DNA of 64,000 nt from Anaerovoracaceae bacterium. GTDB taxonomy: Bacteria; Bacillota; Clostridia; Peptostreptococcales; Anaerovoracaceae. Made by a program: the position numbers and the translations under genes. The notes beneath the pieces were generated by a model. That model was not told the DNA's origin and made no database searches. It saw nothing but the letters and a program-made list of their open reading frames with translations. Location of the stretch: assembly GCA_029983755.1 (NCBI GenBank), contig JASBYX010000003.1, positions 1 to 64,000 on the forward strand. The letters are read 5' to 3'. This document shows, piece by piece, positions 44,483-55,746 of this stretch; the first letter of the stretch is position 1; the number at the start of each line of letters is the position of its first letter.

Positions 44483-44507
44483 CTATATGGAAGGACAAAT
44501 TGAATAG

Positions 44508-47432
44508 ATGAAGAAGATCGGAAAAGCGACTAGCTTCAATAAGCAAAGACGAAAAAGAATCATCGCAGCAGCGATTATTATCGTGCCCGTTATTTTTATG
44601 GCACTCATAGATTTCATAGTTGACTGGCTATGGTTTGGGGAACTGGGGTATGTGGCTGTGTTTTTTACCAAGCTCTTTACGCAGATCAAAATCGGGCTTC
44701 CGGTTTTCGTGATAATTTCCCTCATAGTCAACTTCTACCTGCATAAGGTAAGAAAGGGTTACTTTACTAAAATTGTTTCTTCGGAGGAGACGGATTTAAA
44801 GAGGCTCAGGATTTATACCAGCCTCTTATCTGTGAGTTTTGGGGCTTTTGCAGCACTTTTTGCAATGAAGATACTATGGTTTCCCCTACTTCAATTCGTC
44901 CACAGCACTGATTTTAAAATCAAAGATCCTATCTTCGGGATGGACGTCTCCTTCTACGTGTTTAAGCTGGAGTTTTTGCAAACCATCAATCAACTTGTGA
45001 TCGCTCTGACAATCATAATTATTGTGGTGACGGTTATCTATTACCTAATTCTGCTCACCATGAGGACGCCTGATCCTCTCCCCGGAGAAGAAGGCGAAAA
45101 CGACTATGCGTACGTTGACGAGAGTGACTATGGGGACTTTAGTGACTTGAACGGAGTTATTGGAGAACTCTTCAAGCGTATTTTTGTGGCGAAGAAAAAT
45201 CCGGGAGTCAATCGCAGGGCTGCAACTCCGGGCAGGGCGTATTTCAACAAAATAGTTGACATCGCAAGGCATCAGTTCATGGCTCTGGGGGTTTTCTTCT
45301 TCCTTATGCTGGCTCTGAACTTCTTCTTGCAACAGTTTGAACTTCTCCATACCCACAGGGGTGTCGTGTATGGGGCAGGATTTACGGATCTCAATATAAC
45401 CCTTTGGGTTTACAGAATTCTAATGGTTGTAGCAATTGTTGGGGCTATCCTTGTAATTCCAATGATCAAGAGGAAAAATTACAAGAGAATTCTTGCAATA
45501 CCTGCAGCTATGATCGTGATAGGTCTTGCAGGGGCTGGGATTGCTGCAGCAGTACAGAATTTTGTGGTATCCCCTGACGAGATAAATAAGGAGAGCAAAT
45601 ACCTAAAGAGAAATATAGAGTTCACTCAATATGCGTACGATCTTGATAATGTTGACGTGAAGTCCTTCCCTGCTGAAAACTCTCTGACAGCTGATGATAT
45701 TAAGAACAACAATCAGACAATTAGTAACATTAGGATAAACGACTACAAGCCTGTGAAAACTTTTTACAATCAGACCCAGAGCATAAGGCAGTACTACACC
45801 TTTAACGATGTGGATGTTGACAGGTATCACATAGATGACGAGATCACTCAGACCTATATGTCTGTCAGGGAAATCGATGAGGAAAAAATCAACGATACTT
45901 GGCTTAATAGGCATCTTAAGTACACCCATGGATACGGGGCGACTTTGTCAAGAGTTGATACTGTAACTCCTAGTGGACAGCCATCTGTCATGATTAAGAA
46001 TATTCCTCCTGAAACGGATAAGGAGGAGCTAAAAATATCTAGGCCTGAGGTTTACTTCGGGGAGCTTTCCAATGACTATATCCTCGTGGATACAAAGGAA
46101 GATGAGTTCGACTATCCTGACGGAAACGACAACAAGTACACAAGGTATAAGGGTACTGCAGGAATCAAGCTTAATCCTTTCAATAGGCTATTGTTCTCCA
46201 TCAAAGAAGGAAGTCTGAAACTTCTGGTTTCATCAAATATAAAGGGAGATTCACGAATCGTCATTAACAGGAACGTAGTGGACAGAATAAGAAAGATAAT
46301 GCCATATCTCACCTATGAGGAGGATCCTTATGCTGTAAACTTAAACGGGGAACTTTACTGGATGATGGATGCCTATACAACCAGTAGCCAATACCCTTAT
46401 TCTGAACCTTTTGTCAGCGAGAAGGCTAAGGCCTCCGGAAACTACATCCGAAATTCCATAAAGGTTGTGGTGGATGCGTATAACGGAGATACGAATTTCT
46501 ACGTTGTGGATAAGAATGATCCTCTGGCTAGAACCTACCAGAAAGTTTTCCCATCTCTGTTTAAGGACATTGAGAAGATGCCTGCGGGCATGAGAGATCA
46601 TATGAGATATCCACACGCAATGTTCAAGATACAAAGCGAGATATACTCGAGATACCACATGAACGATGTGAAGGTTTTCTATCAGAAAGAGGATCTTTGG
46701 GACGTGGCAAAGCAGATATACGGAACCGAAGAGATCACCATGGAACCAAACTATTTTGTTGCAAAACTCCCAGGGGAGAAGGACGCCGAGTTTATCAGCA
46801 CACTGCCGTTCACTCCTAAGGGCAAGAACAACATGACGGCTTTGATGGTGGCGAGAAACGACGGGAAAGACTATGGAAACCTTGTGGTTTACCAGTTCCC
46901 TAAGAGCAAAACAGTGTACGGCCCTATGCAGATTGAGGCGCAAATTGACCAGAACACGGAAATTTCCCAGGACTTCTCACTGTGGAATTCTGCAGGATCG
47001 AAATACAGCAGAGGGAACCTCTTCGTTGTACCTATTGAGTCATCCCTTCTGTACGTTGAACCTGTTTATCTAGAGGCTAGCAACTCTGCAATTCCTGAAG
47101 TTAAGAGGGTTATCATAGCCTATGGGGACAAAATTGCTTACGAGGCTACACTTAAAGAGGCTTTGCAGTCTCTCTTCGGAGACCAGGCGGGAGAAGCCTA
47201 TACCCAAGGAATCACGACTGAAGGCGGAGGGCAAGACAATGGAAATTCTAAGGATGAGGAAAACGCCGGGGATTCTTCCAAGGACAGTCAAGATAGCATG
47301 GCGACTCTGATAGATAAGGCCAATAAGGCATTCGAAGATGGTCAAAAATCTCTAAAAGACGGTGATTGGAAGGGATATGGAGATCACATGAAGGAGCTTT
47401 CAGATCTTCTAAAGAAGCTGAAAGACAAGTAG
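44508..47432 (+). CDS. UPF0182 family large membrane protein
   Basis: A 974-residue protein of the UPF0182 (COG1615) family: seven or so N-terminal helices (within about 1-350), then a large extracellular domain with family motifs such as RYHIDDEITQTYMSVREID, YTHGYGATLSRVDTVTPSGQP, and IDQNTEISQDFSLWN. An acidic linker and a helical end (KANKAFEDGQKSLKDGDWKGYGDHM) finish it. The function of the family is unknown. It follows the zinc-ribbon gene by 25 bases. Confidence 0.88.
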   Translation: MKKIGKATSFNKQRRKRIIAAAIIIVPVIFMALIDFIVDWLWFGELGYVAVFFTKLFTQIKIGLPVFVIISLIVNFYLHKVRKGYFTKIVSSEETDLKRLRIYTSLLSVSFGAFAALFAMKILWFPLLQFVHSTDFKIKDPIFGMDVSFYVFKLEFLQTINQLVIALTIIIIVVTVIYYLILLTMRTPDPLPGEEGENDYAYVDESDYGDFSDLNGVIGELFKRIFVAKKNPGVNRRAATPGRAYFNKIVDIARHQFMALGVFFFLMLALNFFLQQFELLHTHRGVVYGAGFTDLNITLWVYRILMVVAIVGAILVIPMIKRKNYKRILAIPAAMIVIGLAGAGIAAAVQNFVVSPDEINKESKYLKRNIEFTQYAYDLDNVDVKSFPAENSLTADDIKNNNQTISNIRINDYKPVKTFYNQTQSIRQYYTFNDVDVDRYHIDDEITQTYMSVREIDEEKINDTWLNRHLKYTHGYGATLSRVDTVTPSGQPSVMIKNIPPETDKEELKISRPEVYFGELSNDYILVDTKEDEFDYPDGNDNKYTRYKGTAGIKLNPFNRLLFSIKEGSLKLLVSSNIKGDSRIVINRNVVDRIRKIMPYLTYEEDPYAVNLNGELYWMMDAYTTSSQYPYSEPFVSEKAKASGNYIRNSIKVVVDAYNGDTNFYVVDKNDPLARTYQKVFPSLFKDIEKMPAGMRDHMRYPHAMFKIQSEIYSRYHMNDVKVFYQKEDLWDVAKQIYGTEEITMEPNYFVAKLPGEKDAEFISTLPFTPKGKNNMTALMVARNDGKDYGNLVVYQFPKSKTVYGPMQIEAQIDQNTEISQDFSLWNSAGSKYSRGNLFVVPIESSLLYVEPVYLEASNSAIPEVKRVIIAYGDKIAYEATLKEALQSLFGDQAGEAYTQGITTEGGGQDNGNSKDEENAGDSSKDSQDSMATLIDKANKAFEDGQKSLKDGDWKGYGDHMKELSDLLKKLKDK

Positions 47433-47545
47433 TTTGCTGAATTGTTGAATTTAAGAAAACTGTAGGTCAAAAGTTTACAGTGTCAAAATAACAGAAAGTC
47501 AATATGGTTTAGAAATCAGAAAACCATTAGAAAAAAGAGGTGCAT

Positions 47546-49480
47546 ATGGAGAGAATACACAAATTGAATTTGGATTTAAATAGAATGCTGTTTACTATTC
47601 CGGCAAAGCTGCATGGAGAGCACGATATACGGAGAATACTTGAGGAACATCCCGAGGTGAGATTTGTTTCTTTGGTTGGAATCGATATGGGTGGACATGA
47701 TACAGATGAGAAGATACCTGTAGGGGCTTTTCTGGATGACCTTGAAAAGTTCCTCGCCCATGGCGTTCAGACTGATGGCTCAAGCGTTGCTCTTCCTAAA
47801 ATTGCGGACTTGAATAATGCGAAGATTGACATAATACCGGATCTGGATGTGAACTGGTATGTGGATCATAATTTTAGACACATAGATCAGTATACCGGAC
47901 TTCCCGTGGGGACATTGAGAATCCCTTCTTTCCTCGTACACAACGAGAATTTCGAGTGCGGCTCGAGAGTTGTTTTGAGGGATGCTCTTAAGTATTTTAA
48001 AAAGATGATCATGGAGGAGCTTAGGGAGAATCCTTATGTTTTCCAATACATGGACGGGGTTTCAGGTGTCGATGACATCGAAGAACTTCTTTTGACAAGT
48101 GCAACAGAGCTTGAGTTTTGGGTCAAAACACCTGATGATAAAGGAGATCGAGAGCAACTTTTCACATCTCAGGTTTTGAAGGAGCAGTACTGGAAGAGAA
48201 CTTACGGTCAGGTTAGAACAGCTCTGGAAGAAGTTATGACCATTCTCGACTGCTACGGCCTCGAAATGGAAATGGGACATAAGGAAGTTGGAGGCGTTCA
48301 GGCTAACCTTGGAAACGAAGGTCACTACAATCACATCATGGAGCAGCTTGAAATCGACTGGAAATACTCTGATGCTATGCAGACTGCGGATAATGAGAAC
48401 CATGTCAAGTATGTAGTCAGAGATATCTTCACAATGCATGGGCTGGATGTAACATTTATGGCAAAGCCTGTCAGGGGAGTGGCAGGTTCAGGTGAACATA
48501 CCCATCTTGGACTTGGGGCAAAGCTGAAAAACGGTAGAGTTGTCAGCCTCTTTGCTCCGGAAAAGTGGGATGAAGAGTTTTTGAGCCCTGTGGGATTTGG
48601 AGCGCTCATGGGTCTTCTCAGAAACTATGAACTCATAAATCCATTCGTAAGTACCAATAACGATGCTTTCAACCGTCTGAAACCGGGATATGAGGCTCCG
48701 GTTTGTACTGTAACTTCTCTGGGAAGGTCTGTGAAGGAGCCATCGAGAAACAGAACGGTTCTTGCAGGTCTAATCAGGGATGTCCACAATCCGGCCGGAA
48801 CCAGATTTGAGCTAAGGTCACCTAATCCTAAGAGCAACACCTATTTGGTTTTAGCCTCATCATATCTTTCCATGCTGGATGGAATCAGTGCAGCCCTTAC
48901 CGAGAAGAAAACTCCTAAGGAGCTTGAGGCTTCCATTTCCAAGAAACATGGCGAAGAAGATTTTTATCTTGAAAAAGATAGGGAATACAGAAGCGAAGAA
49001 AACGTCTTCACAAATTATTCCGAGGAGGAGAGACAAAAGCTCTTCGGTAAGGCCCCTGCAACGGTTTGGGAAAATCTGATGAACTTTGAAAATCATAAGG
49101 ATAGATTGGATATTTTCTACAGGGGTGGAGTGATGACACCGATTGTGATCGACTCATATGTTGAGCAGACACTATCCCATTGGAAAACAGAACTTCACGA
49201 TAGGATAATTCCTGCAACGATGAATTTCGTCAGGGATTGTAAGAAGATTCACGATGACAGAGAGTTTACCGACATGGACATCAAGCTGTGGTTGTCAATC
49301 GACAAGTTAAGGCATGAGATTGCAAAGGATGCTCTCAACGATTTCTGCCTTTTGACTCAGGTTAAGAATGCCCTTGATAGCGAGGATTACCAGCTGGCGT
49401 CAGACCTTCAGCTCAAGGTTCAGAGCAAGGTGAACGCCCTGAGCGAAATTTACAGTCTTTATGTGCACAACGTGCTCTGA
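47546..49480 (+). CDS. Glutamine synthetase family protein with C-terminal extension
   Basis: A 644-residue protein. The N-terminal beta-grasp has the DGSS motif (near residue 76), and the catalytic domain has ELEFWV, the metal/ATP motifs GSGEHTHLGL, NAFNRLKPGYEAP-like VSTNNDAFNRLKPGYEAP, and ELRSPNPKSNTYL. It condenses glutamate and ammonia to glutamine. GlnA type I enzymes are about 440-470 residues; here about 150 extra helical residues follow. It is shorter than type III (GlnN, about 700). ATG 47546 follows AGAGG by six bases (GTG 47540 is the other option). Confidence 0.8.
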   Translation: MERIHKLNLDLNRMLFTIPAKLHGEHDIRRILEEHPEVRFVSLVGIDMGGHDTDEKIPVGAFLDDLEKFLAHGVQTDGSSVALPKIADLNNAKIDIIPDLDVNWYVDHNFRHIDQYTGLPVGTLRIPSFLVHNENFECGSRVVLRDALKYFKKMIMEELRENPYVFQYMDGVSGVDDIEELLLTSATELEFWVKTPDDKGDREQLFTSQVLKEQYWKRTYGQVRTALEEVMTILDCYGLEMEMGHKEVGGVQANLGNEGHYNHIMEQLEIDWKYSDAMQTADNENHVKYVVRDIFTMHGLDVTFMAKPVRGVAGSGEHTHLGLGAKLKNGRVVSLFAPEKWDEEFLSPVGFGALMGLLRNYELINPFVSTNNDAFNRLKPGYEAPVCTVTSLGRSVKEPSRNRTVLAGLIRDVHNPAGTRFELRSPNPKSNTYLVLASSYLSMLDGISAALTEKKTPKELEASISKKHGEEDFYLEKDREYRSEENVFTNYSEEERQKLFGKAPATVWENLMNFENHKDRLDIFYRGGVMTPIVIDSYVEQTLSHWKTELHDRIIPATMNFVRDCKKIHDDREFTDMDIKLWLSIDKLRHEIAKDALNDFCLLTQVKNALDSEDYQLASDLQLKVQSKVNALSEIYSLYVHNVL

Positions 49481-49527
49481 TGAGATGTGCTAGTATAAGG
49501 AAATTTCGCGACAAAATATTTTGTTGA

Positions 49528-50841
<1,314 letters not shown>

Positions 50842-50906
50842 TTTGTGTTTCTGAAGGCTGCTAAAGACAGCGTGTTGAGTAGCCAATCAAAAGGCAGTTT
50901 ATTGAA

Positions 50907-50944
50907 AGGTAGTGTACAGGTAGTGTACAGAAAAGTAGTGTATT
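50907..50944 (+). repeat. Three short direct repeats (GTAGTGTA) upstream of the ABC pair
   Basis: GTAGTGTACAG occurs twice in a row and a third GTAGTGTATTG follows after AAAA. The spacing of about 11 then 15 bases, just upstream of the ABC operon ribosome site, could be a regulator binding array or slippage repeats. Confidence 0.5.
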
Positions 50945-50967
50945 GCTAAGATAGAAGGGGAGGTATG

Positions 50968-53244
50968 ATGTTAAAGCTAAAAAACCTATCAAAGTTCTAT
51001 TACAGCAAAGGGATAATAGCTAGTGGACTAAACAGGGTTAATTTGGAGCTTTTTCCCGGGGAGTTTGTTGTAATAACAGGGGAATCAGGATCAGGCAAAT
51101 CCACCTTGATAAATGTTATATCGGGGCTTGATTCTTATGAAGAAGGAGAAATGTATATTGATGGCAAGGAAACGAGCCACTATACAGTTAACGATTTTGA
51201 AAACTACAGGCGAAGCTATATAGCAAACATTTTTCAAAGCTTTAATTTGGTTTCCAGCTATACAGTATTTCAGAATGTGGAACTTGTTCTTCTGGTGGAG
51301 GGTCGGAGCAGGAAGGATGTCAAAGACAAGGTCGATGCTATAATCGATAAGGTTGGACTGTCATCCTTCAGAAATACGAAGGTTTCGAAGCTTTCCGGCG
51401 GCCAGAAACAGAGGGTTGCAATCGCCAGAGCACTGGCAAAGGAAACCCCGATAATCGTTGCGGATGAGCCTACAGGAAATTTAGATAGCAAATCTGCCCT
51501 TGGAATCGTTGAGCTTTTGAAAAATGTAGCAGAGGATCACCTTGTAATCGTAGTAACTCACAATTACGATCAATTTGAAGATTGTGCAACAAGAAGAATC
51601 AAGCTCTCAGATGGTAGGATAATCGAAGATGAAGTTCTCGTACCAAGGAAGGAAGCTAAAGAGATAGAGGCGGTCAAGACTACCCCAATGAGCTGGAGCA
51701 ACAAATTACAGCTAGGATTTCGTAACACCTTTAACATAATACCTAAGTTCTTGCTTTTGCTCCTTGTATTTCTGTTCCTAAGCGGATCTGTAATAATGCA
51801 GTATGCGGGAATCAAGGCAAACAACGATGCCTTTGAAGGATGGGGCTACAACAGTTTCTTCCAAAATAACAACGATAGGCGTGTAGTCGTTAAGCATTCA
51901 GATAATTCCGAGATGCAGGAGGAAGACTACGAGAAGCTGAAGAAAACCCCTCACTTTAGGTCTCTATTCAAGGACGATATCATTCTCGACCTGTCTTTTG
52001 TTACTGATAACTCTTCGAATCTCGAGAGCAATGAAGGACCTAAGTCTATCTATATCGATGCTCACCCTGCTCCAATGGAGGAGATGCCAAAGAAGCTGCT
52101 GATGGGCGAAAGGCCAAAGGCTGATGACGAGGCGGTAATAGGTGTGTATAGCATGATGGTCAGCGAAGATGAACTCAAGTATCAGCTGGGTAAGACAATG
52201 GATATTACGGACCAGTCCGGTGTGAAGTACAAAATAAAAATTACTGGTGCATACTATATCGATAAGCAGAAGAATGGGCAGGATGCAGGAACTGCAGATT
52301 TGACAGGAGCAGGCAAGATTTTTCTAAGCGATGCAGTCCTTAGTAGAGCCAGGACTGCTCAGATTAACAGTATCTCAAGAACCGAAGTGCTCATAAATGG
52401 AAAGAAGTACCCACTGATGTCATCGGCTTCGGGGGGAGGCGGCCAATTCTCCCTGTATTCCTCTGACAGCGTGTCTGAGGGTTACGCAATTGTTCCTGAG
52501 GAGGTTGATTCTCTCTATGAGAGTGGATCAAGTAGATGGAAGAACTTGGTTTTCAGCACTAAGAACATTTACTTCTCCGACTCAGTAACTCTCACAAGCA
52601 TTGATACATATACAAAGAATAATTATAAGAAGAAGTTGGATACCGAGGAACCTTTCGAAGATGTATCCGGTAGAATATATGTGAACCCTAAGGATTTCGA
52701 TACTCTTTTCCTGAAGGGTAATTTCCAGTCCACTGTTTATATAGATGAAAGAAAGAATGCGGATGAAGCGGTTTCTTGGCTCAAAAAGAACGGCTACACT
52801 GTTGTTTCCCTAGCAAAGGCAAAGGCGCAGTTCATAGATACGGACATTATGAATATCATTACAGTACCTTTGAATCTAGTTGTGGTTATAGGAATATTCT
52901 TCATATGCTATTTTGTGATAAGACTCATACTCAGGTCAAGGAGCACATACTTCTCAACGCTGAGACTTCTTTGCCTTGATATGAAAAGCATCAAGCAGAT
53001 ACTGGATGTGGAGCTGATATTCATCATCAATCTTGCGTACTTTATACTGATTGCATTTATAAGGGCTGTGGCAACGGACCTGATACACATTTCCTTCCTA
53101 AAACCGATATTTGAATTCCTGAAACTCAGCGACTATATTGTTTTGTACGTGATAATGGTTATCCTTGCATATATAATTTCTAGAAAATTCTCTAAGAAAT
53201 TATTCAAGAAATCAGCTATGAGTACATTCAGGGAGGAGGTATAG
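50968..53244 (+). CDS. ABC transporter, ATPase fused to FtsX/MacB-type permease (1)
   Basis: A 758-residue fusion. Residues 1-225 are a LolD/MacB-type ATPase (Walker A GESGSGKST, signature LSGGQKQR, Walker B IIVADEPTGNLDS). A first helix (about 255-280) is followed by a large extracellular domain (about 290-630) and three C-terminal helices, the MacB plan. Such proteins work as mechanotransmitters or as peptide/lipoprotein extruders rather than classical pumps. ATG 50968 follows GGGGAGG (an adjacent ATG at 50965 is possible). The next gene begins three bases after the stop, so the two may form a heterodimer. Confidence 0.8.
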   Translation: MLKLKNLSKFYYSKGIIASGLNRVNLELFPGEFVVITGESGSGKSTLINVISGLDSYEEGEMYIDGKETSHYTVNDFENYRRSYIANIFQSFNLVSSYTVFQNVELVLLVEGRSRKDVKDKVDAIIDKVGLSSFRNTKVSKLSGGQKQRVAIARALAKETPIIVADEPTGNLDSKSALGIVELLKNVAEDHLVIVVTHNYDQFEDCATRRIKLSDGRIIEDEVLVPRKEAKEIEAVKTTPMSWSNKLQLGFRNTFNIIPKFLLLLLVFLFLSGSVIMQYAGIKANNDAFEGWGYNSFFQNNNDRRVVVKHSDNSEMQEEDYEKLKKTPHFRSLFKDDIILDLSFVTDNSSNLESNEGPKSIYIDAHPAPMEEMPKKLLMGERPKADDEAVIGVYSMMVSEDELKYQLGKTMDITDQSGVKYKIKITGAYYIDKQKNGQDAGTADLTGAGKIFLSDAVLSRARTAQINSISRTEVLINGKKYPLMSSASGGGGQFSLYSSDSVSEGYAIVPEEVDSLYESGSSRWKNLVFSTKNIYFSDSVTLTSIDTYTKNNYKKKLDTEEPFEDVSGRIYVNPKDFDTLFLKGNFQSTVYIDERKNADEAVSWLKKNGYTVVSLAKAKAQFIDTDIMNIITVPLNLVVVIGIFFICYFVIRLILRSRSTYFSTLRLLCLDMKSIKQILDVELIFIINLAYFILIAFIRAVATDLIHISFLKPIFEFLKLSDYIVLYVIMVILAYIISRKFSKKLFKKSAMSTFREEV

Positions 53245-53246
53245 AC

Positions 53247-55721
53247 ATGATTAGATTAGAGAATGTAAACAAGTACTTTAACAGACTCAAGAAGAATGAA
53301 ATCCATGTAATAAACAACACCTCCCTGGAGATAGATGGGCCGGGGCTTGTTGCGATTCTTGGGCCATCAGGGTGTGGAAAAACCACGCTTCTAAATGCAA
53401 TAGGTGGTCTGGATAATGTCAGCACAGGAAAAATATTTGTAAATGGCCAGAAGCTGACAGGAAGAACCGTATGGAAGAAAGATAAGATAAGGAATCTGAA
53501 CATAGGATATATCTTCCAAAACTATAATCTTGTAGACAATATGAGTGTCTTTGACAATGTGGCACTTGTGCTTAGGATGCAGGGTGTTAAGGATAAGGAA
53601 GAAATAAAGGAAAAGGTTCACTATGCCCTTGAAATGGTGGGTATGTACAGGTATAGAAATAGATACGCTGACATGCTCTCAGGAGGTGAGCGCCAGAGAG
53701 TTGGCATAGCCAGGGCGATAGTCAAAAATCCTGCCATCGTAATAGCTGATGAGCCTACAGGAAACCTCGATAGCAGGAACACTCTGGAAGTCATGAATAT
53801 TATCAAGACTATATCAAGGACTAAGTTGGTTCTGATGGTAACCCACGAAGAAAAGCTGGCTAACTTCTACGCTTCCAGGATAATTAAGCTTCAGGACGGT
53901 AGCGTTGTTTCTGATGAGATAAACACCAATGAGAGCGACCTTGACTACCGAATTGACGACAAAATATATCTAGGTGACGTGAAAAACCATCAAGAGGTTT
54001 CCGTATACGGCTCGAAAGTCAACATATATCAAGAAGATGAGCAAATCGCAGACATGGACATTGTAATTAAGAACGGCAATGTCTATGTGAGGGTAAAGGA
54101 TGATAACCTGAGAACAGAAATAGTCGATGAGCACTCCAGCGTTGAGTTTGTTGAAGACAAGTATAGGGAGATTTCCAAAGACGACTACATGGACGCAGGC
54201 TACGATATGGCAAAGCTTGAAGCGAAAAAACCTCCAAGAAATGCGTCCATAATAAATCTGTGGACCATGATAGTAAAGGGGTTTTCTCAGGTTGCCAACT
54301 ACCCTATAATGAAAAAGATACTTCTGCTGGGGTTCTTCATTTCTTCCATGTTCATAATGTATTCCATATCAAACACAGCGGCGGTTCTCAACACACCGGA
54401 TGAGAGGTTTGTGGATACCAACCACCACTATCTCATAGTTAAGAATAAGGGAATGTCAGCGGATGAATATAAGAAATTGGAATCAATAGCAGCCGAAAGA
54501 GAGGGCTATGTAATACCGGGAAAATCTGTCATCGTATTACCTGTTATATATAAGAACTATCTGCAGACAGGTGTAAATACGGGCGAGAAGATATCGGTTT
54601 CCATGACAGATATTAACTCCATTAAGTCCAAGAACCTCATTGCAGGAACAATGCCTAAGGCTTCAAATGAGGTTGTCATGGATAAACTCGCTTTTAAAAA
54701 GCTCTTTGAAGATGAGGGTAATGCCACCCAAGCAGGACTTTTCAAAGCGGAAGATTTTATTGGGCTTACATTTAATTTAGATGAATATGTCAACCTAAAA
54801 ATTACCGGAATAGTTGACAAATCGTCCCCATCAATGTATGTGGATTTAGGTCAAGCAGATAATATTTTGTTTGCGCTTAAGAATTCCACGAAAAGAACTG
54901 ACATGGGAGGTGCACCGAGCACAAATAATGAAGATACAGTTATCACCAAAGAGCTCGCAGATAATTCGGCACCTGATAGCCTTGCTCTTAAGAGTGGAAG
55001 ATGGCCGGAGGCGGATTACGAAGTTGCGATTTCTTATGACAAGCGATTTGACTATGGAATCGGTGCTCTAGTGACACCTAAGGTCAACCAGCAGAAGCTT
55101 AAGGTGGTTGGCTATTATACAGATGAATACAATCGTGGCCTTGCCGTTGTAACACCAAGCACCCTGAAAATGCAGGTCAGAAATGACGAAACAGGAGCGG
55201 CTGTTTTTGTGCCAAAACTATCTGATAAGGGCATCGTCATGAAGCAACTCCATGATGAGGGATTCGAATCTTATGATGCATATGAAAATGCAAAGGATAA
55301 ATATACTGACGATATAAGAAAGACGATGAAAACCGTCCTTATCATGGGATTCGTGATCTTGGCAATATCTCTCATCGAGATTTATCTGATGATGAGAGCA
55401 TCATTTTTATCTAGAATCAAAGAAGTCGGCGTATTCAGAGCAATCGGTGTTAAGAAAACGGACATTTACAAGATGTTCCTAGGAGAGGTCATTGCTATTA
55501 CCACAATGGCAGGTATACCGGGATTTGTCCTAATGGGCTACATTGTCTACAAACTCAGCCAGATTAACACATTCCAGTATACATTCCTGATGAATCCAAC
55601 TGTAGCGCTGATAGCCATTGGGATAATATATGCCGCAAATATTTTGTTTGGGCTCTTGCCTGTGGTACTGGTGCTTCTCAAAACACCTGCAGCGATACTG
55701 GCAAGAACCGATGTAGATTAA
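53247..55721 (+). CDS. ABC transporter, ATPase fused to FtsX/MacB-type permease (2)
   Basis: An 824-residue fusion with the same order: ATPase (Walker A GPSGCGKTT, signature LSGGERQR, Walker B IVIADEPTGNLDS), a beta-rich linker (about 235-330), one helix near 355-375, an extracellular domain, and three helices in an FtsX domain (about 690-815; SRIKEVGVFRAIGVKKTDIYKMF). It pairs with the preceding gene in one operon, with the dynamin-like GTPase gene 25 bases downstream. Likely acts on the cell envelope or an antimicrobial peptide; substrate unknown. Confidence 0.82.
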   Translation: MIRLENVNKYFNRLKKNEIHVINNTSLEIDGPGLVAILGPSGCGKTTLLNAIGGLDNVSTGKIFVNGQKLTGRTVWKKDKIRNLNIGYIFQNYNLVDNMSVFDNVALVLRMQGVKDKEEIKEKVHYALEMVGMYRYRNRYADMLSGGERQRVGIARAIVKNPAIVIADEPTGNLDSRNTLEVMNIIKTISRTKLVLMVTHEEKLANFYASRIIKLQDGSVVSDEINTNESDLDYRIDDKIYLGDVKNHQEVSVYGSKVNIYQEDEQIADMDIVIKNGNVYVRVKDDNLRTEIVDEHSSVEFVEDKYREISKDDYMDAGYDMAKLEAKKPPRNASIINLWTMIVKGFSQVANYPIMKKILLLGFFISSMFIMYSISNTAAVLNTPDERFVDTNHHYLIVKNKGMSADEYKKLESIAAEREGYVIPGKSVIVLPVIYKNYLQTGVNTGEKISVSMTDINSIKSKNLIAGTMPKASNEVVMDKLAFKKLFEDEGNATQAGLFKAEDFIGLTFNLDEYVNLKITGIVDKSSPSMYVDLGQADNILFALKNSTKRTDMGGAPSTNNEDTVITKELADNSAPDSLALKSGRWPEADYEVAISYDKRFDYGIGALVTPKVNQQKLKVVGYYTDEYNRGLAVVTPSTLKMQVRNDETGAAVFVPKLSDKGIVMKQLHDEGFESYDAYENAKDKYTDDIRKTMKTVLIMGFVILAISLIEIYLMMRASFLSRIKEVGVFRAIGVKKTDIYKMFLGEVIAITTMAGIPGFVLMGYIVYKLSQINTFQYTFLMNPTVALIAIGIIYAANILFGLLPVVLVLLKTPAAILARTDVD

Positions 55722-55746
55722 AAAAATACATGAAAAAGGAGGTAAT

